Assembly: GCA_033439265.1 (NCBI GenBank)
Contig: JAVTVX010000001.1
Location: 2,001,501-2,065,500 of the forward strand
DNA: 64,000 nucleotides
DNA from: Dillenia suffruticosa
Lineage: Eukaryota > Streptophyta > Magnoliopsida > Dilleniales > Dilleniaceae
Direction of reading: 5' to 3'
The notes under the pieces were generated by a model. The model made no database searches, had not been told where the DNA came from, and saw nothing but the letters and a program-made list of their open reading frames with translations. The position numbers and the translations under genes are program-made. The first letter of the stretch is position 1, and each line of letters starts with the position of its first letter. Below, one piece after another: positions 14,604 through 26,079 of this stretch.

Positions 14604-15012
14604 ATTTGACCATGTCCTGTTGTTTATGATCACATATTCTTGGTTTAACGTTCTCAGCAATTGGGGGGGGGGAGTGATATATATAGAAAATTCTTCAAGA
14701 TTGATCGATTTTGCTCTGCTAAAATCTGATATGATGCGGTGTATTTGGTTAAAACAAAACTTCTACAATAAACAAGATGAAGATGAACAAGACAATACAA
14801 AAATTTCTCCCTCCATTTTCCACATGTTTATAAAAAATATTTTACATTTTTTTTGTGGTCCTACAAGTATTTTCATGTACATTTCATTTAATTAAAGTAT
14901 ATTGCAAGCTTCTTTGAAACCCCATTATCTCCTTTTTCATTTTCACTATTGTATCAACACATCCATGCACAATTACCCTAAAAGAACATGAAACATATGA
15001 AAGTTCATCATC

Positions 15013-15014
<2 letters not shown>

Positions 15015-15045
<31 letters not shown>

Positions 15046-15056
15046 CCCCCCCCCCC
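15015..15056. repeat. (CT)n followed by a C homopolymer
   Basis: A CT tract at 15015-15043 merges into a run of about 14 C. The same arrangement, GA tract against G-run on the opposite strand, recurs at 41805-41847, 56031-56067 and 61527-61570. Confidence 0.85.
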
Positions 15057-15260
15057 ACAAATTCTTTGATGGGTTAGGTAAGTTCTATCTCTTTTTGGTT
15101 CATTAGTCCCTACTCTCTCACAAAAGTTGCCCGGTTTGGTTCTAAGACAACATGGCAATGTTGATTAATGGGGTTAGAGAAACACGAGTGATGAATTATG
15201 GACTATTGCACTTGTTTGTAAACTTATTTCTTCCTTTTTGCTCAACTTGACAGGTTAGAA

Positions 15261-18162
15261 ATGGGCTTCAAGTATTCCACAAGATGGTGTGTGCCCCTAC
15301 TAGTTTTGTTGATGCCAACCTTGGCTCTAAATTTTAGGGGAGCTGCAGGATTAACCACCTCTTCTCCTGCTTTCCTTACGTGTAAGAGAGTTGGAAAATT
15401 ATTATTATACAAATTTACGATCTTTTAGGTTTTGATATTCACTTAATACGATACTTTTTATGATTTGATATGATATGGTATCGTCTCAAACTTGCATGGC
15501 AAGTATACCATTGGCTAATTTCAAGTTGTTAGGATTTTGTAAACTAATGCCTTTTTTGATGCTTACGATAACAATTACCAAAATTAGAGGAAGTTGGAAA
15601 CAACTTTTACAATACTGCAAGAGTTTATGTTCGCAGACATGCAACCATGCAGATTCTAACAATTGTTTATGGGATTCTTACAGCTTTCTCAAGGAGAACT
15701 TTGCTTCAAAATGAAAATGTTTCCCAGCCCATGGTAAATTCAAGTGATGATACTGTAAGGGTTGATCCCTTAAATGGTTTCAAGAAATATAGAGGAGGAT
15801 ATGACATCACAAATAAGCATTACTGGAGTGTAAGGATCTCTCTCTCTCTCTCTCTCTCTCTACCCTTAATGAAAACAGGATAGTTGTCAAATTGATCAAA
15901 CCCAGTTATCTATTGGCTATTCCCCCCCCCCCCCTTTTGTCATCTCAAAAAAGGCTAAAATCCTAACATTTGTCTTTGATATGAACTGGAGTGCAGTCAA
16001 CTCTATTTACAGGTGTATATGGATATGCAATTGGAGTCATATGGATTTTGTGTGGAATCTTGTTTGGAGTGTATCTACTCGCAAATACTTTGTGTTGTAA
16101 ATCTAAAAGGAAGAGAAAGCTCCTCAAAAGCTCACCTTGTTACAACAATTGTTATCTCTGGCCTATTATCTTGGCCTTCATCTTCACAATTCTAGCAATG
16201 TAAGTCCTGCCCACATCAGCCTAACAATCCTTTTTTTCTTTTTTTTGTCCTTATCGAGAGGCCCATGAACAAAGATTTGTAAGACAAAAATCTCAGTCCC
16301 ACATACGAAGGCACACAAAATAAGAAAAACCACCCACCATCAAGAAAACTACTGAAGCAAAACCCTTTCGGAGGACCTAGAGGCAACCTGACGAAATTTC
16401 TAACAAAAGAAAAGCACCCTTATATTTTTCTTTCATTTTATGCTATAATATTTAGAAAATACATTTTATAATTTTTAGAAAATATATTTCAGAGTGGCTT
16501 CAGGCGTAGTGTTTGGTGGAAATGCAAGGTTCTATTCAAGAGCAAACACTGTGGTGGATATAATCATTGATACAGCAAATGATGCATCAAAAACCATATA
16601 CAATACAACAGATGCAATGGACGACATCACAAACACCTTGGAAGCATCGGCAAGCGGAGGTGGTTATGCTTCAGAATTCCTTAACTCCACCGCAGATACG
16701 CTCAACTCTGAAGCTGCAGACATAGAAGACCAAGCTAGAATTAACAGGCATAGGATCGACTTGGGCCTCAAGATCTTGTAAATCTCTCTCTCTCTCTCTC
16801 TCTCTCCCCCTCCCTACATCATTGACTTAATTGTTTGTTGCTTTTAAACTTGCAGCTATGCCGTAACAACTGTGATAGTATCCTTGAACCTCATAGCTTT
16901 GATTGCTTTAACAGGTATGTGTATATTCTCACATCATCTTTATTCGATCCTAGTACTTCAAAAAACTAGACATTAACACCAATGTAAAATTTTATGCCGC
17001 AGCATGTGGATTTCTGAAGCTACCGCAAGCACTTCCATGGTAAACAACCAGCCTACTTACATAATCTTTTCATAGAGTTGACATCTTATATCTATGGTCT
17101 TTTCTTTTACAGGCTTATTGCACTATGCTGGAGTCTAGCATTCTTTTGCTGTTTCTTTTTTGGGGCATACATTTTTATCGAAAAGTAAGGAATTTCTTTT
17201 TATTCTTTCTTCTCTATAATCTCTTCATTTAGATACAAGTAAAACTGAAATGTGCAGTTCTGCAGCTTTTCAGGGGATACATGCACAGCTCTGAAAGGTT
17301 TTCAAGAGGATCCATACAATAACAGCTTGAGTTCAATCCTTCCATGCGATGAATTACTAGCAGCAGAACCTATCCTTTTCAACCTGAGTGTAGGGATCTA
17401 CAACCTTGTAAATCAGGTATATTAAGTTAAATCTACCATTGGTTTGCCTTCCATTTTTCTACAAATCGTCGGCATTGAATGGCATGTATTGCAGGTGAAT
17501 TCAGAGATACTGCCCCAGTTGTATCCGAACCTAGTGATCTGCAATCCCTTTTCAGGACCACCAGACTACGACTACCAACCGGAAAATTGTCCTCCCAATA
17601 CAACTCAAATCGGAGACATCCCTCAGGTATTCCAAATTTGAAACCCTACAAAACCGCTTTGTTAGAGAGTGATTGAGGCTTTCCATAATAGTCTACCTCG
17701 GCAGCAACAATTAGAATTTTCCTAAAACTCTGACTATTGTCCTTACTATTTTCTCAGAATTAGTCTAACATTGAAATCACTCGAATTTTGAAGGTAATGA
17801 ATGCATTAATTTGTTCTGATCCTGATGAATCCTGCGAAGGAGAATCTTCTGGTGTGTATGAAATGGTGGAATCTTACACAACATCAATTCAGAACTTGCT
17901 GAATGCATATCCTGGAATGGAAAACCTGGTAGAGTGTCAACCTGTAAAGGATGCCTTCTCCGAAATCCTTCAAAAACACTGCAAACCCTTGAAGAGGGAT
18001 GTTCGGATGGTTTGGGCAGCAATGATCTTTCTCTCCATGCTCACTGTCTGTCTGGTTCTGACATGGACGACCATCACTCTTCATGAGCACAAATGCCACG
18101 TACCAGATGGGTCAGTGAAACCGCATTCCCCTACAGCTTATGCCCTTGAAACGGGCAGCTAA
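15261..18162 (+). CDS. Five-span plant membrane protein, tweety/prominin-like family, 10 exons
   Basis: Exons: 15261-15381, 15684-15829, 15997-16199, 16493-16777, 16856-16914, 17003-17039, 17113-17184, 17266-17416, 17495-17626, 17794-18162. They total 1575 nt (524 aa plus TAA), and all frames join across GT/AG introns. The N-terminus is a signal-peptide-like stretch (residues 1-30, with the hydrophobic run LLVLLMPTLAL). Hydrophobic spans follow at about 93-122, 136-160, 253-276, 287-310 and 472-495. A soluble loop at 160-250 has several N-x-S/T sites. A second, cysteine-rich loop at 311-470 contains paired cysteines (CNPF, CPPN, CSDP, ESCEG). A short C-terminal tail ends in ETGS. This topology matches an uncharacterised plant family sometimes labelled plasma membrane fusion protein and compared with tweety/prominin proteins. 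Plasma membrane location is an inference, and function is unknown. Intron 3 is longer and has A/T-rich filler; intron 4 carries a CT tract. Confidence 0.85.
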
Positions 18163-19020
18163 GGCAATCAATGCCTACCCAATTCCATAGTCCTGTAAAT
18201 TTTTGTAGATGATATAGACTAGTTAGGAAGATAATTGCACAAGCAACCAGAGTCTGATCTTGCACATAGGAGATCAGAGATTGAATTTGCTAAGAAAGCA
18301 AATTCTGGTACACGATGGAATTGGCGAGGCTGTTGGGATCTTTTACAGAGGGATGAAATTTGTGGGTGAGTAGCAGAAACAACACAACTTTTTTCCTTCA
18401 CTTGCTCAAACAGGGAGAAAATGATCTGGGGAGCAATCCCTTACTATAATGTAACTTGATTCTTTCAGCAATGAGAGCAATTATATTTTTCTATTTAAAG
18501 AAAAAAAAATTGCTGTATGAAAGAGGGAGGAGTCATTGGGTGAAACACATTGCCTATGTTGACCAACAATATACAAGCCTCTCTAGATAATATCCAAGCT
18601 TAAAATCCTTTGTAACTGCATTAAAAAGGTTTATAGTCCTAAAGAAATTTTTAGAAAGTCTTGAGAGTATCCATGGTTTTCCATGTACAAGGTATCTGCT
18701 CACTCCAAAGTTATGCGTGGCAAATTGAACAGCAAGTAAAGACTTCGATTGTTTCCAACTTTTCACAAGTCAATCATGGAAATTCTATGGGGACAGGCAT
18801 TAGATCCTCATTCTCATTGACCCAGAACTTCCAACAAGAAAACCAACAAAAAACAAAGAATTACATATCTCCAAAATTTAGAAGACCAAGTGTCTGGTAA
18901 AAGAAGGATAAAATTGCACATGTTAACTTTTCCGAATTCTAACATGAAATGGCAACAGTAACACTACAAAGTCCATGGAAGAGATATTCTTCATTTTAAG
19001 ATGTCACATACTTCTGAACT

Positions 19021-19085
19021 ATGAATGGTGAAGGTGTTTCACCAAAAAAAAAAAAAAAAAAAAAAAAAAATGAATGGTGAAGGTG
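19021..19085 (+). repeat. Poly(A) tract flanked by 16-bp direct repeats
   Basis: The 16-mer ATGAATGGTGAAGGTG occurs at 19021-19036 and again, without change, at 19070-19085. Between them are seven bases (TTTCACC) and a run of about 26 A. This is what a target-site duplication around a tail-only retroposed insertion looks like. Strand slippage is less likely because the repeat itself is not simple sequence. Confidence 0.6.
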
Positions 19086-20715
19086 CAAAACTTGGCTGCA
19101 ATTGGAACTGATGGTATCACGTTTATGACTCATTTTCCTGCATATAAAGAATATTTTGTAAATGGAGAGAGAGAGAGAGAGATCTGCAAATTACAAGTAT
19201 ATATGCGTAAAAATCACAAAACTACCAGAAGATTTGACATATGTCACATCATACATTAAATGAACTACATTAACATCTATGTCATGAAAGAAGTCTGTGT
19301 ACAAATTCAGTAACTGTTACCCTGTGTCCAGGGAGGGGTCAGCAGCCTCAAGGGCATCATAGCATGTGGATGTAGCTTAGAATTTTTCATGCCTCCGAAG
19401 TTTCCATTTTAGGAGCACATTGTAAATGTATTTCCTCAAAAGAAAGGCAGGCCAAGAATTTCCCACACTGTTTTAAAGTGACCATAAATTGAAATATAGT
19501 GCTTACATTCTTGGCTCCGTCATAATTTGATGCAGCAGCCCCTTCAGTGCCTTTCTAGCCTGTGAAGCCAGAGAAGGCCTGTAGAAGAATGAGGATGCCT
19601 GTTATGTGACTGGTGTCAGCGGAACTCGGATTTTGTAGGTATTTAGTTTCCTTATTCATATCTTTTCCCTCTCCTATCTCAAGGAAGCAATACTTTTTGA
19701 ACAGATTTTTTCCACTTGAGCGTCTCTCATTACACCTCCAAATCACAGTCACAATATCTATTTACCATATTTGGACAGGGGAGAGAAAAAATTCCCATCC
19801 TAGAACCAGGTTCAACATAGTTATCCCTCTCAAACCAATTTACTCCACCCGCAAATTCTAAAAATCCATTGATATTTATAGCCTTGTTATTTGAAGCCAT
19901 TCTTGATGAAAATAACCAAATATAGATCAGTCTTTTCCATTAAGAAGCTAATGGGGTCATCTACAGGTCATATTTACCAATGTTCAGAAGTACACTTACC
20001 ATGGAGCAACTATGACCAACTGAGCTGAAGATTTATGAAAGAAGCTAAAAGGCATGAAGGTTGGTCTGGTAGCAATTTCGTACATTAATTTCAAATGGAA
20101 CTAAAACCAGCCTCCTTCCACTTCCTTAAGTTAAGCTCAGTCTTTATCAAGTTAGGGGCAGAGAACTTTGATTGAACATAATTATGATACTTTTTGAGTG
20201 ACTTCATAGGCTTTGGCTACCACTTCAAATAGGAAACTAAAAGAAAGCTTCCATTGAAACAAAAATGAGAGAAAAGAAGCTAAAACAAATGATAGGAGAA
20301 GGAATCAGTCATGAAGCCCATCCAATACTAAACTCATTTTTTGTACTTCATAAAATCAAATAGAAATAGGGTGGCCATTTAATAGAAGCACTCATGCACA
20401 ATGTAGCAAACCAGAGAATCAGGTTTATCTCTATACTGTTACCATGAGGTGTTTTTCCAAGTTATCCTCAAAAACAAACATAAAATCCAATCACAGAAGC
20501 CACCATTTATAGAGAAAACCAAAAATGCCCCAAAAGAGAACCAATAGCCATATCATGCCAATACAAAATTTTAACAAAAAGTAGTCACATAGACAAGATG
20601 ATGAAGAGTGAATTGTCAAGGAAACAGTATGTCATATTCCATGATATCTCCATAATATGGATCCGTTTGCAATCTTAATTAATTAGTCTAGTTAATAGGG
20701 ACTACAAAAACAATA

Positions 20716-20746
<31 letters not shown>

Positions 20747-21164
20747 CAAAATTTTGAAATAGCTTCATCAAGGAACCAATTCCCTCCTTTTTTATCAAAA
20801 AAATGATGCAGCTATTTCCCTTTGCCATTCACATCCAGCAAAAACTTAACTAGGTTTGAAAAATACAAAAATTAATTATCTTCACCAGCTCTTGTACTTA
20901 TTTTCACTATTTTCTAGCACAGCCAAAATTACTTCATATCAAAATTCTAAGTCCGCACTCAAAATCACGCATAGAGAAGAAGAGAGTAATTAAGGGGTTT
21001 AACAAGTTGTCAATTTTTTCTTGGAAATAAGTATGTAAACCTCACATCCTCTCTAAACTCAAATAGAAAATAGTCGTAGCCCAAATATGGCCAATACCCT
21101 TAAACAATTACCACCTTTTTCTTTTCTTTACCGGAAACAATATCTTTGTTTTTAATTGAAAAAG

Positions 21165-21315
21165 GAAAAAGAACATGTATAAGGTGTAAGATGAGGAATG
21201 TATAATTGCTCTCCAATCCCTTCTTATCTCTTTTAAGCTATAATCTCTATAAATCCCGAAGGCATGATCCCTTAGAGAAGTATAAAGTACAATTTTTCCC
21301 ATAGAAGAGAAGAAT
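21165..21315 (+). repeat. Dispersed non-coding repeat (copy 2)
   Basis: Shares an ordered series of blocks with 3395-3520 in intron 1 of the DUF3755 gene (see that entry). By eye the match is about 70 percent over some 120 bases. The element type is not identified. Confidence 0.4.
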
Positions 21316-21627
21316 CAATGATCTGATTCTGAAAATTGTAGCATTGCTCTCTCCTAATAGACCTAGAAATGGCCAAAAAGGCAACTCCAGAGCAAGCGAT
21401 ACCAGAAACACTATTTTCAATTTTCCATCTCATTCTCATCAAACGAAACCCTAACTAGCGAATCGTTAAATAAATTAATTCCAGTTTTTTCTTCTTATTT
21501 TTTATCACCATTTTCTACCAAAACAAAAATTTTCTCAAAACCCTAACTCAAACTTTCTTAAGTCATACATATTATAAATGAACCAAATCAAAATTGCAAA
21601 AAAAAAAAAAAAAAAAACCTAAATTAC

Positions 21628-21920
21628 CCGAAGTGAGATGGGGTTTTCGTGACCCATCGATTCGAGATTTGAAACTCTGGCATTTAGGGCATCATACCGT
21701 TGCTTCAACTACAATCAAAACAAACAAACAAAAAAAAAATCAAACAGAATTTCAAAATAAAAAACCCTAAAAAAATCAACAAAACAATCGAAACAAAAGG
21801 AGTTACTTGGCAAGAAAGCGAGAGACGATCGTTCATCAAATCTCTCCAGACGAATTGAGAAATTGCAGCTCCGGTTACTGAGAAACCAACCGCAAACCAA
21901 AACAATCGAATCCTCAGCAT
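21628..21920 (-). CDS. Small membrane-anchored protein, first two exons (3' end unresolved)
   Basis: On the minus strand an ATG at 21920-21918 opens exon 1 (21807-21920, 38 codons), which ends at a GTAACT donor. Intron 1 closes with TTGATTGTAG before exon 2 (21628-21708, 27 codons), which ends at a GTAATT donor. Both junctions are phase 0 and the frame is open across 65 residues. Residues 5-25 are hydrophobic (FWFAVGFSVTGAAISQFVW) and suggest one N-terminal membrane anchor. The second exon, with LKQRYDALNARVSNLES, has a heptad-like amphipathic pattern suited to a short coiled coil. I believe this is a conserved small plant protein, but I cannot name it. The last exon was not located with confidence (candidate 19503-19559). 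A CT/CTT-rich stretch lies just upstream of the ATG, like the leaders of other genes here. Confidence 0.6.
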
Positions 21921-22053
21921 GATTGCTCCTTCTCCTTCTTCTTCTTCTTCTCCTTCGGTCTGGCCTTCTCGATGCCGCTCAAACTTCGGAACTGGGAAAT
22001 GGCAAAACAGTAATTATATCTCTACGTTTTTGTTTTGTTTTTTTTTTTTTCTC

Positions 22054-22091
<38 letters not shown>

Positions 22092-24257
22092 ATGGTAATT
22101 ACTTGAAGAGAAACATCATCGGATGTACTTATATTTTAACTAAATAAATGATAGAATTTTATTAATAAAAATAAATTATTTGTCTATTTATCTTGGAATT
22201 TTTAGTAACATGCTCTTCTATGATATTTAATTTCATAAATATTTATCAATTTTATCACACTTATTAGTAATAATAAAAATCTTTTAATTTTGAAAAAAAA
22301 AGAAATAATATTTCTAAAATTGATGATAAATTAATAAACTCTTGAGATAATATGATGAAATAAGTTGAGTTGACGTAAGATATCAAATTAATTCCATCAA
22401 CTTTTTTTCGGGCAAAAATATTTTGATCGATTTTGGGGAAATGAACGAGTAGCGAGAATTATCAAAAATATACATTTTTTCTAGGAATAAAACTCGAGAA
22501 TAAATTAAAATTTTCGAATGTTCAAGATTTGTTCTGACCATGATCGAACAGATATATTGCTTTTCATATTGCATGACTTTTGGATTGGTATGACATGTTA
22601 CAAGACATTAGCTGTATGATCATATGAAAATATATATCTGCCACTGAATGTGGCTTGTAGGAATCACTCTTTTGTTTTGTGGAGTACCAATGGTATTGTT
22701 CATAGTTCAAAGTTTATGTTCCATCCTTGTTTTGAATGTTTCCCCGGGGTGAAGCAGTGTCATCACCTTGGTGGCATCTAGTTTACATGTAAGGATACTC
22801 TCTTAAATTTTGATTGGGATGCCAGCCTCTCAAACTCCTTTGGTACTCGGAAAAGGTGGGACAGAACTAGATTTTATCTTCCTTTAAGACCTCACTGTCT
22901 ATATTCTACTCTACCCTATGGTTAATGATATGTGAATGGTATCTGAAACATATTACGACTAATTTTGTTCGAGCGTTTATCAGGTTTATTTTAGGTAACA
23001 ATTATTTTAATATAGTTTTTTCTATTCTTAAACTTTGATCACAAAATTTTGCTTAGAAACCTATCACTCTTGCTCACTAGGCCGACTCTCCATTGTCAAA
23101 GAAAATAGGTGGTGTCTGAACACTAATAGCCATGGCACCTAAAGATGTTGCAGCCATGGCACCAATCAGCACTATGAACATACACCAGACCACTTCAACT
23201 TATTGCCTTCACTATCAGCCCACAGAATAGAATGGCTGTAGCATTGATGAAAACATTGTTGGTGATAGTTACACTTTACAACTCCGCAACATGGTGCATT
23301 GTGTTTTCTGTATTGTCTTTTCAATGTGCATCGTTTCCTGACACGGATTTCCTTGCCCAACCTTCGGAGAAAACTATATCATTGTCAAAGTTTTTTATCC
23401 TTTCTCATGCAAAACATATGAACCAGAGCTAGCAAAATCAATGACTATGAGAAACCATCTTGTAGTTGTAACCATGTGGCAGGAGTGAGCCGCAGGGCTC
23501 GACTGTTCTGTAGTACAGGAGCTAGAGACGTTTCTGCAGTCATTCTCTCTTCCTCTTTTCTATCTTCAATCGATTTCAATTAATTTCTAATCTCTTTCAC
23601 CTAATCACATGAGAAAGGAAAAATCGAAAAGTGATGGGGAGGGTAGAGAGGGACATACAGTCGCAGGTTGAGAGGAGGGAAGACAAGATAGAGATACGGA
23701 CAAAAAAGAAAAAACCGAGAGAAGATTAAATAAAGAAAGAGAAATGGGTAAAATCGTCTTTCAACGTCCAATGAAGGGGGGATGATGAAACCGAAGCCAA
23801 ATACCATCAAAAGGAGAGAGGAATTTTCTTCCATCCCTTACCGAATTTAATTCTCATTTGGCATCAATGAATGAAATTTTGCTGACCGAAATGTATCTAC
23901 CTCATGAATCATGCCAAGGAACCAGACCGTGGTAGCTAGGCTAATTCTAATAAGTTGGGGCAATCCTTGCACCATGTTTTAACATTTTTATGTGATGGTC
24001 ATTAAAATAAATAAATAAATAAATAATAAAAATACTTGTCCAAAAGCACATATATTTTTTTTTATATTAATATTTGAATCCGAGATTACCGAATAGATTA
24101 TCGTATTAGAAAAGAAGAATTGTGATGCTAATACGATAATATGAAAAACATGAAAATGTCATCTCGGACTCTAATATAGTTGGGTGCAGAAGAGCCATCT
24201 AATTTTTGTTGTATCTTGTGGAAAGTGAGGTTTCATTTTTCACTTCTCAATTAGATG
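21921..24257. other. Intergenic region
   Basis: It contains the CTT/CT-rich leader of the minus-strand gene (21925-22091, with a (CT)n at 22058-22090), AT-rich filler, an unassigned stretch of more balanced composition at about 22600-23560, and a 13-bp inverted repeat at 24097-24140. No open frame in it resembled a known protein. The Copia target site ends it. Confidence 0.5.
24097..24140. repeat. Perfect 13-bp inverted repeat (hairpin)
   Basis: ATTATCGTATTAG at 24097-24109 is followed by its exact reverse complement at 24128-24140, with an 18-nt loop. It lies about 120 bases before the Copia target duplication. It is not followed by a T-run and no gene ends here, so its role is unknown. Confidence 0.7.
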
Positions 24258-24262
24258 AAAAG

Positions 24263-24741
24263 TGAAGGAATTAATGCCCATGTGGGATATCTTTCCATAT
24301 TTGGAAAATGAGAATTTTTTCACTTTTCATATTCACAAATGGTAACTGATGAGATTTGAATTTCCTACCATGTGTGGTGACGGAAGAATATGGAAATTAG
24401 GGCAAACCTAGACATTACTACCATATTGTAAAAACAATTGTGTAAAGGCACAATTGAGAAAATAGAGAGAATAATATCCCCTTGAGAGAGAGTACTAAAG
24501 AAAATTCTATATAGAGAATTTGTTCCGTATTTTGTCACCGGATTTCGACTGCGGTGTTGTAGTGCTGCGGTGATAACTCGAGTTTCGTGGTTATCATCCC
24601 GACGGCGAGGTCGTGGATCGAGATTCGTGATTCCCTGGATTTTTGCGATCTACTCTTTGAGATATGTCTGAAAACCCTAATCTTTTATTATTCCGAAAAT
24701 TACACACGTTTTCATATGTGTATGTGCATATAAATCCAACA
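24263..24741 (+). repeat. Copia 5' LTR
   Basis: Starts TGAAGGAATTAATG and ends in ATCCAACA, so it has TG...CA termini. It aligns end to end with 30299-30779 and with 33126-33606. A TATA-like stretch and AT-rich U3 precede a GC-richer R/U5 part with GATTTCGACTGCGGTG. Confidence 0.92.
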
Positions 24742-24742
24742 T

Positions 24743-24754
24743 TGGTATCAGAGC
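24743..24754 (+). promoter_or_regulatory. Primer-binding site (initiator tRNA-Met)
   Basis: TGGTATCAGAGC begins two bases after the 5' LTR and is the standard plant Copia primer-binding site. A second GTATCAGAGCG lies about 55 bases downstream (about 24798), so the PBS core is duplicated in the leader. Confidence 0.92.
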
Positions 24755-24819
24755 GTATAGGGTTGAATTTATTAGATAATTTTCAGAATATTTTCGGGTA
24801 TCAGAGCGTGAACCAGGCT

Positions 24820-24905
24820 CCTGCTGGCGTGTGGAGGCGCGTGACAGGGCCTGCAGACACGCCGCCGAAGCGCGCGGCCCGTGAGGACCCCGGCGGCGCG
24901 TCAGG
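24820..24905 (+). other. GC-rich segment of the Copia leader
   Basis: About 85 bases are strongly GC- and CpG-rich (blocks such as GGAGGCGCGTGACAGGG and CGAAGCGCGCGGCCCG) inside otherwise AT-rich sequence. It lies between PBS and gag. It may form a structured leader or packaging signal, or it may be captured DNA. Confidence 0.6.
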
Positions 24906-25165
24906 TCATCCAAAATTTAATTTTTTCAATTTTTTTGGGTCCTATGTGTATATTTGTGACTATTTGTGGAATTTTGTGCGCCAAATTAAAGTTCGGATGG
25001 TGAGATGAGATCCTGAATTGTGGTATATGGTATCCGTTGACTTATACGCTTACTTTGGGATCAATACTCGATTCATTATGGATTGTTAATTCATAAGGTG
25101 TATGAAATTGTGAGAATAAGTATTATTAGCCACTGACGTCTTTTTCTTTCTGTGTGACAGAGACT

Positions 25166-25992
25166 ATGGCTGCGATAAAAAGTATTTTACTTGATCTCGT
25201 TAAGGGAGACAAGTTGAACAGTGACAATTATGAGATTTGGCACTGTAAAGTTCAATTTGTCTTCGAGGAGCAGGACGTAGCTGAGGTTCTACTGCACGAG
25301 ATGACAGACCCCGGGATGGGTGATACGCCTCAGGCGAAACTGGATGAGGAGACGTATCGTGTATGAAAGAAGAAAGATGGCCAAGCTAGGGTCATCCTCC
25401 TTAGCAGCATGCACGATGATCTGATTCCGGTGTACGAGCAGTATCCTATTGCGATGTCGGTTTAGAGTGCTCTGAAAGAGTATCTTGGCTCCCAGTCAGC
25501 TCTTAAGCTGAGGATACTGACCTATAGGTTCATTACCTATAAGAAAAGACCCGATCATACTATAAAGCAATATTTGATACATATGTCGAGTATGATCGCT
25601 TCTCTAAAGAACATGAGGGAGCCGATATCTGATGAGTTTCAGGTACTGGGAGTGATCCAGTCCTTGCCTGACTCCTGGAATGTGGTAAAGACCTATATCA
25701 TGCACACTGAGAGTATTCATACTTTCATGGACGTGTGTAGGCATTATGAGCTCGAAGAGGAGCGCCAGAAGGTGGTTAGGTCAGTTTTCGGTCATTAGTC
25801 GAGTAAGGGCTCAAAGGGAGTCAAGCGTAAATGGCGCAAGCTTGACAAGAAATCTAACCAGGCTAAGAGGAAGCCATCAATGAAGACCGAGGACAGAAGG
25901 CAAAAACGCAAGAAGAAGGAGCTCGACAAGAGCAGAGTCCGATACTACGTTTGTGGCAAATCTGAGCATTTCGCTCGCAAGTGTGGCGAGTG
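25166..25992 (+). pseudogene. Copia gag (broken)
   Basis: The ATG at 25166 opens a capsid-like frame with the motif DKLNSDNYEIWHCK near its start, typical of the N-terminal region of Copia gag. In-frame stops occur near 25363, 25463, 25797 and 25992. A zinc-knuckle remnant near 25945-25985 reads VCGKSEHFARKC: the second cysteine, histidine and third cysteine are kept, but the first cysteine position holds tyrosine, so the CCHC site is lost. The region before it is very rich in lysine and arginine, as nucleocapsid segments are. Confidence 0.8.
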
Positions 25993-26079
25993 AAAGGTAT
26001 GTCCTTCTTCTTTACATGGTGTGAGTTATGTTTCATCCATTGTGATATTTACTAATTCTTCTCATTTGTGAATTGTAGA

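Larger units (their letters stand above)
11199..15260. other. 3' UTR of the DUF3755 gene, then intergenic DNA
   Basis: The 3' UTR of the upstream gene probably ends soon after the AATAAA at 11446. The rest has no recognisable exon. It holds a (TA)n run at about 12046-12071, a possible tRNA-like relic at 13235-13315 followed by an A-run, a long (CT)n at 13889-13952, another at 14569-14602, and (CT)n running into a C-run at 15015-15056. The stretch before 15261 contains CTTGACAG at about 15246-15253, which could be a splice acceptor and would imply a 5' UTR intron in the next gene. Confidence 0.5.
18163..21627. other. 3' UTR of the membrane protein gene, then a stretch without a firm gene
   Basis: The 3' UTR of the plus-strand gene probably extends to about 18480. 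The rest may include introns and the terminal exon of the minus-strand gene that starts at 21920. One candidate terminal exon on the minus strand is 19503-19559, which follows TTCACAG and ends in TAA after 18 codons; an alternative acceptor 19 bases upstream (CTTCTACAG) gives a shorter end. Neither is confirmed. Also present are an A-run flanked by 16-bp repeats (19021-19085), a (TA)n run at about 20713-20738, and a dispersed repeat at 21165-21315. Confidence 0.4.
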
